A stretch of DNA of 6,215 nt from Clostridia bacterium (GTDB taxonomy: Bacteria; Bacillota; Sulfobacillia; SLMV01), in the NCBI GenBank assembly GCA_003554565.1, contig PWGR01000307.1, positions 1-6,215 on the forward strand, given 5' to 3'. The position numbers and the translations under genes were made by a program. Under the pieces are notes generated by a model. It saw nothing but the letters and a program-made list of their open reading frames with translations. It had not been told where the DNA came from and did no database searches. Of this stretch, positions 1-6,142 are shown piece after piece; the stretch's first letter is position 1, and every line of letters begins with the position of its first letter.

Positions 1-3000
1 CAGACAAGGGCGAACTCAAGCCCAACCCTGAGCGGGTGACGAAGGTCCTTTACCGTGCCCCGGGCGCGTCGGACTGGGAGGAGAAAGATTGGGATTGGGC
101 TCTTAGGGAGATTGCCCAACGGGTCAAGAAAACGCGGGATGAGACCTTTGAGACCACGGATGAAAACGGCGTGACAGTGAACCGCACCAAGGCCATCGGT
201 CATCTGGGGAGTGCGGTTATTAACAATGAGGAGAACTACCTGCTGCACAAGATGATGCGGGGTCTCGGTGTGATCACCATGGATCACTGTGCCCGCCTGT
301 GCCATTCTTCTACCGTTGCCGGCCTGATGGCTTCCTTCGGCCGGGGTGCGATGAGTAATCACTGGATCGACTATCAGCACGCTGATGTGTTCATCAATAT
401 CGGAGGGAACACGGCGGAGAACCACCCGGTTTCCATGAAGTGGGTAGAAAAGGCCCGGGAAGAGCGGGGAGCGAAGTTGATAGCTGCCGACCCGCGTTTT
501 ACGCGCACCGCCGCTGTTGCCGACGTGTACGCGCCGCAGCGTCCCGGGACGAATAACGCCTTTTTGAACGGCATGATCAACTATGCCCTGGAAAATGGGC
601 TTTTCAACCTCGAGTACCTCAGAAACTACACAAATGCTAGCTACCTGATCCACCCGGACTACTCTTTCCATGAGGGACTGTTCTCCGGAGCCCAGCCGCT
701 GGATGACGGCCAAGTCACCTACGACACCGAAACGTGGGCTTACCAGCGGGACGAGGACGGGAACATCCTCACCGACGAGGATATGCGGGATCCCAACTGC
801 GTGTTCCAGCTCCTGCGGGATCACTACTCGCGGTACGATGTGAAAACCGTTAGTGAGGTCACCGGCTGTCCCGAGGACAAGTTCGAGGAAGTGGCAGAGC
901 TTTTCTGCAGTACTGGTGAGACCGGTAAGGCCGGTACCATCCTGTACGCTATGGGAATGACTCAGTTCACGGATGCGGCCCAGGGCGTTCGTGCTTGTGC
1001 GGTGCTGCAGCTGGTCCTTGGCAACATGGGAATGCCCGGGGGCGGTGTCAATGCACAGCGGGGCGAATCCAACGTCCAGGGATCGACCGATATGTGCATG
1101 TTGTATCACCTCCTTCCCGGCTATCTGCCCGTCATAAGTGCCGCGGCTCACCCCACTTTTGACAGCTATCTTGATGCCGAGGTACCTGATAGTGGCTTCC
1201 TCGTTAATCGTCCCAGCCATCTCGTGAGCCTGTTTAAGGCCTACTGGGGTGAGAACGCCACGGCTGATAATGACTTCGCGTACGATTATCACCCGAAGAT
1301 GGATGACAAGGATCGCTCTGACATCGGCATCTTCTACGAGATGGAACGGGGCAATATTGATGGTCTGTTCTGCTGGGGGCAGAACCCCGCCGTCAGCGGT
1401 TCGGGTGCCAAGCAGAAACGTGAGGGCCTGCAGCAGCTGGACTGGTTGGTTTCGGTGGATGTGTTTGCAAACGAAACCGCCACGTTCTGGAAAGAGCCCG
1501 GCGTTAATTCCGAGGGCATCGACACAGAGGTGTTCCTGCTGCCTGCGGCTCTGGACTTCGAGCGCAATGGATCGATTTCCAACAGTGGGCGATGGATTCA
1601 GTGGCGCTACAAGGCGCAGGATCCGCCGGGAGACTGCAAGCCCGACCTGTGGATAGCTGATCGAATATTCCGGGCCGTTCGGGATGTCTATGAAGATGAC
1701 CCTGGTCCGTTTGCCGCCCCGATTCTCGACATGAACTGGGACTACGGGGAAGATGCTGACTCCAATAAAGTGGCCATGGAGATCAATGGCTACGATACCC
1801 AGACAGGACACCTACTGGAGAGCTTTGCGCACCTGAGAGATGACGGCAGAACGGCCTGCGGCAACTGGCTGTACGGTGGATATTACAATGATGTCAATGA
1901 CCCACCGACCAAGCGTCGTGTCCGGGAGAAAGAAGGCATAGGAACAAACCCGGAATGGTCTTTCGCGTGGCCGGTCAACCGCCGCATCCTGTACAATCGC
2001 TGTTCGGCCGATCCCGAAGGAAACCCCTGGAGTCCTGACCGGAAGCTCCTGTGGCTGGAAAATGGCGAGTGGACCGGTTACGATGTGCCGGACTTCAATA
2101 CCGCCATTCCGCCTGAGGAGTCTGCGAAGGCACCGTTCATCATGCTCCCCGAGGGAGGGGGGCGGCTCTTCAGCCCAGCCATGGCCGACGGTCCATTCCC
2201 CGAACACTACGAGCCCTGGGAGAGTCCGGTGGAGAACATGCTTTCGGAAAGGCAGTTCAATCCCGTCAGTAAGGTCTGGTATCCGGATATGCGTGGCGAT
2301 AGTGACGAATATCCCTACATTGCTACCAGCTACCGGCTTACCGAGCACTACCAGACGGGTATGGTGACGCGAAACATGCCCTGGCTGAATGAGATCATGC
2401 CCGACATGTTCGTGGAAATCAGCCCATCTCTGGCGAGCAAGATCGGTGTGGATAACGGCGACATGGTGGTCGTCTCCAGCCCGCGGGGCGAGTTCGAGGC
2501 GGTTGCCTGCGTCACTCCACGGGTGAAACCCCTGCAGATACAGGGCGAAGAGCATGAAGTCGTCGGTATGCCCTGGCACTGGGGCTACGCCGGAATGTCG
2601 ACCGGGGACATCGCCAACGATGTGACTCCGTCCATCGGTGACGCCAATACGACGATACCGGAATACAAGGCATTCCTGTGCAACATTAGGAAACGGGGGG
2701 GACGCTGCATGGCAAAATCGATGCTGATTGATACGTCAAAATGTACCGCCTGTCGTGCGTGCCAGGTGGCCTGCAAGCAGTGGAACCAGCTTCCGGCAGA
2801 GGACACCGAGTTCACCGGAACCTATGAGAACCCACCGGGGTTTTCCCCGATTACCTGGATGAAGGTGACCTTCAACGAGGTCGAGGTGGGTGATGAGGTC
2901 AGGTGGTATTTCGGAAACCAGCGGTGCGTGCACTGCAGCGACGCGGCCTGCAAACTGGTCTGCCCGGTGGGAGCAATTTCGCATTCGGAGACTGGTGCTG

Positions 3001-3494
3001 TGGTCATCGATGAAGAAAAATGCATTGGCTGTAACTACTGCGTAGCCAACTGCACCTTCAACGTCGTAGGCTTTAACCGGCGCGAGAATGTGGCCCAGAA
3101 GTGCACATTCTGTGAGGACCGGGTGGCCAACGGTCTCAAGCCGGCGTGTGCCACAGCCTGTCCGACGGGTGCGATCGAGTACGGGGATCGCAGTGACCTG
3201 ATCAAGAAGGCGCAGGCCAGGGTCGCAGATCTGCGTGCCAACGGTGACACGCGGGCGAGGATCTACGGGCTCGAAGAGCTCAATGGGACCGGGATGATGT
3301 ATGTCCTGCGGGACGTGCCCCAGAATCACGCGTTACCCTATGATCCCTACGTACCCCTGGGGGCCAGGGCCTGGAACTACGTCTTCAAGCCCCTGCGGGT
3401 TCTCATGGTACTGGGCGCCGCTTTTGGACTGTGGCAGAACTTCCGGGCCAAAGAAGAAATCACGAAGGGCGAGGAGCGCAGGGGAGAGAGCTGA
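1..3494 (+). CDS. Formate dehydrogenase alpha (FdnG-like, N-terminus missing) joined in frame to beta subunit (FdnH-like)
   Basis: This enzyme oxidises formate to CO2 (or the reverse) at a Mo/W-bis-MGD site and passes electrons through Fe-S clusters. The frame is open from base 3 to the TGA at 3492-3494; the true start lies upstream, roughly 100 codons away by comparison with E. coli FdnG. The missing part should hold the Tat signal and first [4Fe-4S] motif. Counting base 36 as codon 1, DHCARLCH (83-90) carries Cys89 where many homologues have selenocysteine, followed by His90. FGRGAMSNHW (101-110), DPRFTRTAAVADVYAP (152-167) and RGESNVQGSTDM (342-353, with the conserved active-site Arg) are family signatures. 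The dinucleotide-binding C-terminal domain (about 760-890) ends with the usual alpha terminus FLCNIRK. The frame then runs on through KRGGRC into a complete beta subunit from Met892. Family assignment is very secure; single-polypeptide status is less so. Confidence 0.93.
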   Translation, partial: DKGELKPNPERVTKVLYRAPGASDWEEKDWDWALREIAQRVKKTRDETFETTDENGVTVNRTKAIGHLGSAVINNEENYLLHKMMRGLGVITMDHCARLCHSSTVAGLMASFGRGAMSNHWIDYQHADVFINIGGNTAENHPVSMKWVEKAREERGAKLIAADPRFTRTAAVADVYAPQRPGTNNAFLNGMINYALENGLFNLEYLRNYTNASYLIHPDYSFHEGLFSGAQPLDDGQVTYDTETWAYQRDEDGNILTDEDMRDPNCVFQLLRDHYSRYDVKTVSEVTGCPEDKFEEVAELFCSTGETGKAGTILYAMGMTQFTDAAQGVRACAVLQLVLGNMGMPGGGVNAQRGESNVQGSTDMCMLYHLLPGYLPVISAAAHPTFDSYLDAEVPDSGFLVNRPSHLVSLFKAYWGENATADNDFAYDYHPKMDDKDRSDIGIFYEMERGNIDGLFCWGQNPAVSGSGAKQKREGLQQLDWLVSVDVFANETATFWKEPGVNSEGIDTEVFLLPAALDFERNGSISNSGRWIQWRYKAQDPPGDCKPDLWIADRIFRAVRDVYEDDPGPFAAPILDMNWDYGEDADSNKVAMEINGYDTQTGHLLESFAHLRDDGRTACGNWLYGGYYNDVNDPPTKRRVREKEGIGTNPEWSFAWPVNRRILYNRCSADPEGNPWSPDRKLLWLENGEWTGYDVPDFNTAIPPEESAKAPFIMLPEGGGRLFSPAMADGPFPEHYEPWESPVENMLSERQFNPVSKVWYPDMRGDSDEYPYIATSYRLTEHYQTGMVTRNMPWLNEIMPDMFVEISPSLASKIGVDNGDMVVVSSPRGEFEAVACVTPRVKPLQIQGEEHEVVGMPWHWGYAGMSTGDIANDVTPSIGDANTTIPEYKAFLCNIRKRGGRCMAKSMLIDTSKCTACRACQVACKQWNQLPAEDTEFTGTYENPPGFSPITWMKVTFNEVEVGDEVRWYFGNQRCVHCSDAACKLVCPVGAISHSETGAVVIDEEKCIGCNYCVANCTFNVVGFNRRENVAQKCTFCEDRVANGLKPACATACPTGAIEYGDRSDLIKKAQARVADLRANGDTRARIYGLEELNGTGMMYVLRDVPQNHALPYDPYVPLGARAWNYVFKPLRVLMVLGAAFGLWQNFRAKEEITKGEERRGES
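2695..2701 (+). repeat. Run of seven G at the alpha/beta junction
   Basis: Seven consecutive G residues lie between the last alpha-like codons (NIRK) and the ATG at 2709. Loss of one G would end alpha at the TGA at 2725-2727; gain of one G would end it at the TGA at 2729-2731. In both cases alpha would overlap the beta start by about 20 bases, a normal arrangement for two coupled genes. The tract is therefore a possible sequencing or assembly indel site, or a slippage site. Confidence 0.9.
2709..3494 (+). other. FdnH-like beta module (four [4Fe-4S] ferredoxin plus C-terminal membrane helix); possible separate gene start
   Basis: From the ATG at 2709 the sequence reads as a 261-residue FdnH/HybA-type electron-transfer subunit that begins MAKSMLIDTSKC, as free-standing beta subunits do. 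Cysteine groups are C12/15/18/22, C73/76/81/85, C105/108/111/115 and C132/135/147/151, enough for four [4Fe-4S] clusters. A hydrophobic segment at about residues 225-242 (VFKPLRVLMVLGAAFGLW) matches the single C-terminal helix with which FdnH contacts the cytochrome b gamma subunit. The G-rich run at 2695-2701 ends 7 bases before this ATG and could act as a weak ribosome binding site if beta is translated separately. The module is slightly shorter than E. coli FdnH (294 residues). Beta subunits of this type have no signal of their own and are exported with alpha, which a fusion would also achieve. Confidence 0.85.
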
Positions 3495-3498
3495 TCTC

Positions 3499-3509
3499 AT
3501 GTAGTACAT
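3499..3509. repeat. Short perfect palindrome between fdh and rnfC
   Basis: ATGTA-G-TACAT is an 11-base palindrome starting five bases after the formate dehydrogenase stop and ending just upstream of the rnfC ribosome binding site. As RNA it could form only a 4-bp stem with a 3-base loop. No function can be assigned. Confidence 0.4.
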
Positions 3510-3513
3510 CCTT

Positions 3514-3520
3514 GGAGGTG
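3514..3520 (+). promoter_or_regulatory. Ribosome binding site of rnfC
   Basis: GGAGGTG lies five bases before the GTG at 3526. It is a near-complete Shine-Dalgarno match and fixes the non-ATG start of rnfC. Confidence 0.85.
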
Positions 3521-3525
3521 AAACA

Positions 3526-4860
3526 GTGGAACTCAAAGACATCAAAGAAGGAGAAGGTAAATCCTTTGAAGGTGGGGCCCACGTACCTCACTACAAGAGC
3601 TTTACCGACAACATCCCCATCAGTCGGATGGCTCCCCCTGCTGAAGTTATCATTCCCTTGCAGCAGCACGTGGGAGCGTCCTGTGATTGCCTCGTAGAAG
3701 TAGGGGATAAGGTTGAAGTGGGACAGAAGATCGGGGACTCCGATGCATACATCAGCGCGCCGATTCATGCCAGCGTCGCCGGTACGGTGACGGCCATAGA
3801 GGCGAGGCCGCATTCCGACGGCGGCGAGATGGACAGTGTGGTCATTGAGACGGATCAGGAACACAGCGAGTTCGTCCCGCAGGAGACGCGGGATCCGGAC
3901 GAGATGTCGGTCGACGAGCTCAAGGAGGCTATCAAGGAAGCGGGGCTGGCGGGAATGGGAGGCGCCGCCTTTCCTACCTATGTAAACATCAACACGGACC
4001 AGCCAGTCGATACCCTGATCCTCAATGGAGCGGAGTGTGAGCCGTTTCTGACCTGCGACCATCGACTGATGGTGGAGAAGGCAGATGAGCTCATAGCCGG
4101 CGCGGAGATACTCATGCGCTGCATCGGGGCAAAGAAGACCTACCTAGGGATAGAGACAAACAAGATGGATGCGATCGAGGTACTCGCGACCAAGCTGGAA
4201 GACCGCGACGATTTCGAGATCGTGCCCCTGGCGGTGAAGTATCCCCAGGGATACAAGTCCTATCTGATCAAGACCATCACCGGCCGGGATGTGCCGAGAG
4301 GCGCCCGTTCGGCTGCTCTTGGATGCATCGTGCGTAATGTCGGGACGACCTTTGCGGCATATGAGGCCGTGGTATATGGCAAGCCGTTCATCGAGAGGAT
4401 CGTCACCGTCAGCGGTCCGGTCGTGCCCGAGCCAGGCAACTACATCGTGCGCCTGGGAACTCCGGCCGAGCATGTGCTCAGAGAAGTCGGGGTGGACCCG
4501 GATGAGCTGGAGGGCCACAAGGTCATCTTTGGCGGGCCAATGACCGGACTCGCGCAGAGCGATCTCAGGGTTCCTGTGGTCAAGAACATCACGGGAGTGC
4601 TGGTCCTGCCCCCGGATATGGTCAGGGAGGACGTTTCGTACACAGACTGCGTCCGCTGTGGTCTGTGCGTGGAACGGTGCCCGAACTGGCTGTATCCCAA
4701 CCAGTTGAGCATACTTGCCGAGCACGGCATATACGAAAAGCTTGAGGACTGGGATATATGGGACTGCATTGAATGCGGTATCTGTGCGTATGTGTGCCCG
4801 GCAGATCGGCCTATTGTCCACTTCATCAAGCGCGCCAAGCCGATTGTGGATGAGATGTAA
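3526..4860 (+). CDS. rnfC: Electron transport complex subunit C (RnfC/RsxC), NAD(H)-site flavo-iron-sulfur protein
   Basis: RnfC is the peripheral cytoplasmic subunit of the Rnf ferredoxin:NAD+ oxidoreductase. It carries FMN and two [4Fe-4S] clusters and exchanges electrons with NAD(H). The 444-residue protein has the family N-terminus GGAHVPHYK (16-24), a glycine-rich nucleotide-site motif GLAGMGGAAFP (140-150), and NGAECEPFLTCDHRLM (167-182), the family's version of the NuoF-like FMN/NADH region. An SLBB-type segment follows (about 285-345). Two CxxCxxCxxxCP motifs use Cys375/378/381/385 and Cys414/417/420/424. Length is normal for the compact form, without the long C-terminal extension of gammaproteobacterial RnfC. 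It begins 31 bases after the formate dehydrogenase stop, with no visible promoter or terminator between, so co-transcription is likely. All recognisable cofactor motifs are intact, suggesting a working subunit. Confidence 0.95.
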   Translation: MELKDIKEGEGKSFEGGAHVPHYKSFTDNIPISRMAPPAEVIIPLQQHVGASCDCLVEVGDKVEVGQKIGDSDAYISAPIHASVAGTVTAIEARPHSDGGEMDSVVIETDQEHSEFVPQETRDPDEMSVDELKEAIKEAGLAGMGGAAFPTYVNINTDQPVDTLILNGAECEPFLTCDHRLMVEKADELIAGAEILMRCIGAKKTYLGIETNKMDAIEVLATKLEDRDDFEIVPLAVKYPQGYKSYLIKTITGRDVPRGARSAALGCIVRNVGTTFAAYEAVVYGKPFIERIVTVSGPVVPEPGNYIVRLGTPAEHVLREVGVDPDELEGHKVIFGGPMTGLAQSDLRVPVVKNITGVLVLPPDMVREDVSYTDCVRCGLCVERCPNWLYPNQLSILAEHGIYEKLEDWDIWDCIECGICAYVCPADRPIVHFIKRAKPIVDEM

Positions 4861-4890
4861 CGGCACATGCGTGACGAACGAATGAGAAAA

Positions 4891-4897
4891 GGAGGAG
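4891..4897 (+). promoter_or_regulatory. Ribosome binding site of rnfD
   Basis: GGAGGAG is followed by two in-frame candidate starts, TTG at 4902 (4-base spacing) and GTG at 4905 (7-base spacing). The spacing and codon preference favour GTG. The ATG at 4898 is out of frame and meets a stop after four codons. Confidence 0.8.
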
Positions 4898-4904
4898 ATG
4901 CTTG

Positions 4905-5867
4905 GTGAGTAAGCTGATCGCTACGCCGCCGCCACATCTGAAGCGGGAAAACACAGTATCGCAGGCCATGCGCGATGTAGTGCTGGCACTGATCCCTGTG
5001 TCCATCGTGTCCATATACTTCTACCATCTGTACGCGGCGTTTCTGATGGTCGTGTGTGTGGCTACGGCTGTCCTTACAGAGCTCATATTCCGCGGCGCAA
5101 TGAGAAAGAAACACACCCTGCATGATCTCAGCGCCGTCGTGACCGGCTTATTGGTAGCCCTGCTGTTTGCTCCCACGACACCCTGGTGGACTGCGGTGGT
5201 GGCCACAGTCCTCGCTGTGGGTGTCGCCAAGGAATTGATGGGCGGTATTGGCTGGAACCTGTTTAACCCGGCTCTGTTCGGATACGTCGCAACGACAATT
5301 CTGGCCCCCTGGCTTGCCTTTCTGAGCAGGGACCTGGCGCCGTTGAGCCCCAACTTTGGCAGCCTGGATGTCCTGACGCAGGCCACTCCCAGGGCCATGC
5401 TGATGCAGGGAGTCCCCTTACCCGGCTATGGTACCATGCTCCTTGCCTTCCCGGGCGGGGCACTATCGGAGACTTCTGCCCTGGCCGTGATTCTCGGAGG
5501 AGCGTATCTACTCTACCGGGGACACATCAACTGGCGCATCCCGGTATCAATGATCGGCACTGTATTCGTGCTGTCGCTCATATCCGGGTTTGATCCGATA
5601 TACGACGTGCTCACCGGAGGGCTGCTGCTGGGTGCCTTCTTCATGGCGACTGACTGGGTAACAAGTCCTATAGAGAACAAGGGGAAGTGGGTCTTTGGTA
5701 TCGCGATTGGTGTACTGGTGGCCGTGTTCCGGTTTGGCGTAGGCGCAACCGAGGGTGTGGCCTTTTCTATCCTGATCATGAACACGTTTGTGCCGTTCAT
5801 TGAAAGGGTAACCAGGCGCCCCTCCTTCAGTGAGCCCAAACCCTCCCCGGCGGGAGAGGATGCGTAG
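4905..5867 (+). CDS. rnfD: Electron transport complex subunit D (RnfD/NqrB family), membrane flavoprotein
   Basis: RnfD is an integral membrane subunit that carries a covalently bound FMN on the outer side of the membrane and passes electrons toward RnfC. The 320-residue product (GTG start) has about nine to ten hydrophobic helices, beginning near residues 24-41 and 43-62 and ending near 284-301. Family motifs include GGIGWNLFNPALFG (113-126), the loop motif LTQATP (157-162) with Thr161 at bases 5385-5387 as the likely flavinylated residue, FFMATDWVTSP (246-256) and EGVAFSILIMN (283-293). The C-terminus is a short charged, proline-rich tail. It starts 44 bases after rnfC stops and is probably in the same transcript. 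The usual partners RnfG, RnfE, RnfA and RnfB do not follow. NqrB is the closest alternative identity, but pairing with RnfC and the length favour RnfD. Confidence 0.94.
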   Translation: MSKLIATPPPHLKRENTVSQAMRDVVLALIPVSIVSIYFYHLYAAFLMVVCVATAVLTELIFRGAMRKKHTLHDLSAVVTGLLVALLFAPTTPWWTAVVATVLAVGVAKELMGGIGWNLFNPALFGYVATTILAPWLAFLSRDLAPLSPNFGSLDVLTQATPRAMLMQGVPLPGYGTMLLAFPGGALSETSALAVILGGAYLLYRGHINWRIPVSMIGTVFVLSLISGFDPIYDVLTGGLLLGAFFMATDWVTSPIENKGKWVFGIAIGVLVAVFRFGVGATEGVAFSILIMNTFVPFIERVTRRPSFSEPKPSPAGEDA

Positions 5868-5874
5868 GTACAGG

Positions 5875-5885
5875 TTGCAATGCAA
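5875..5885. repeat. Short interrupted palindrome after rnfD
   Basis: TTGCA-A-TGCAA is a perfect 11-base palindrome 8 bases beyond the rnfD stop. A third copy of TGCAA lies nearby at 5891-5895. It may be chance or a small protein-binding site; nothing else supports a role. Confidence 0.3.
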
Positions 5886-5892
5886 GTAGCTG

Positions 5893-5951
5893 CAAAGTGC
5901 GAAACCAGGTGACGGCTCGCCCCAACCAGGGCTGATCGGTCACAAAGTGCG
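5893..5951 (+). repeat. Pair of 9-base direct repeats, CAAAGTGCG
   Basis: CAAAGTGCG occurs at 5893-5901 and 5943-5951, 50 bases apart. A second pair, AACCAGG, lies between them at 5903-5909 and 5924-5930. A weak hairpin (GTGAC 5909-5913 with GTCAC 5939-5943, enclosing GCCC/GGGC) sits in the same interval. No known element is recognised. Confidence 0.4.
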
Positions 5952-5985
5952 GGGCCCCGCCGCGAAAAAGGCGGGGCCCCCTTCT
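5951..5985 (+). terminator. Candidate intrinsic terminator after rnfD
   Basis: GGGGCCCCGCC (5951-5961) pairs perfectly with GGCGGGGCCCC (5970-5980) across the 8-base loop GCGAAAAA. The 11-bp, all G:C stem is very stable, but the tail CTTCT is a poor U-tract, so termination may be partial or the hairpin may serve in mRNA 3'-end protection. It lies 83 bases past the rnfD stop and separates the fdh-rnfCD unit from the mobA-like gene. Confidence 0.7.
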
Positions 5986-6026
5986 GACGGGATCACTCCA
6001 ATGCGTGGCGTCACTGCCACTGCAAT

Positions 6027-6052
6027 GCCGGATGAAATAATCCGCCGGATGA
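6027..6052. repeat. Direct repeat GCCGGATGA x2 with overlapping inverted repeat
   Basis: GCCGGATGA occurs at 6027-6035 and 6044-6052, 17 bases start to start. CGGAT (6029-6033) and ATCCG (6040-6044) also form an inverted repeat around a 6-base centre. The block lies just upstream of a weak extended -10 candidate, where an operator would be expected. Confidence 0.4.
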
Positions 6053-6058
6053 TCGATA

Positions 6059-6067
6059 TGATATGAT
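6059..6067 (+). promoter_or_regulatory. Possible extended -10 promoter element for mobA
   Basis: TGATATGAT fits an extended -10 (TG, one base, TATGAT), but no convincing -35 is seen at the right distance. Transcription from here would give a leader of roughly 70 bases before the mobA-like start. A second candidate, TTGACC at 6087-6092, has only a poor -10 (CATAGG) at 17 bases. Support is weak. Confidence 0.25.
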
Positions 6068-6079
6068 GGTGTTGAGTCC

Positions 6080-6121
6080 GGGCTGTTTGACCGCAGGAAG
6101 ATTGCGCAGCATAGGTAGCCC
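6080..6121 (+). other. Possible structured leader upstream of mobA
   Basis: GGGCT (6080-6084) can pair with AGCCC (6117-6121), enclosing a second stem CGCA/TGCG (6092-6095 with 6103-6106) with a 7-base loop. This nested fold ends 9 bases before the mobA Shine-Dalgarno. The stems are short and may be chance. A molybdenum-cofactor-sensing RNA would make sense here, but I do not recognise its consensus. Confidence 0.2.
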
Positions 6122-6130
6122 AGTAGCGTA

Positions 6131-6135
6131 GGAGG
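6131..6135 (+). promoter_or_regulatory. Ribosome binding site of the mobA-like gene
   Basis: GGAGG lies seven bases before the ATG at 6143. This ideal spacing supports the start of a gene that runs off the window after only 24 codons. Confidence 0.8.
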
Positions 6136-6142
6136 CTGTGTA

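Noticed and set aside
36..38. GTG at base 36 as the real start of the formate dehydrogenase gene
   Set aside because: The frame is open back to the window edge, the upstream residues look family-like, and a start here would remove the N-terminal [4Fe-4S] domain and export signal.
1812..2579. 255-codon open frame on the minus strand inside the formate dehydrogenase gene
   Set aside because: It lies opposite a region with clear molybdopterin-oxidoreductase motifs, has no recognisable family and reads like antisense shadow coding.
2736..3329. 197-codon minus-strand frame opposite the beta module
   Set aside because: The plus strand carries four intact [4Fe-4S] cysteine groups here; the minus-strand product shows no domain.
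4867..4908. 13-codon reading frame in the rnfC-rnfD gap whose TGA overlaps the rnfD GTG
   Set aside because: The overlap could give translational coupling, but there is no ribosome binding site before its ATG and the region is explained by the rnfD leader.
4144..5123. Two overlapping long minus-strand frames opposite rnfC and the rnfC/rnfD gap
   Set aside because: Both are antisense to well-supported rnfC/rnfD coding sequence and have no recognisable motifs.
6087..6115. TTGACC with CATAGG at 17-base spacing as a mobA promoter
   Set aside because: The -10 hexamer matches only three of six consensus positions, so it is not reported as a feature.
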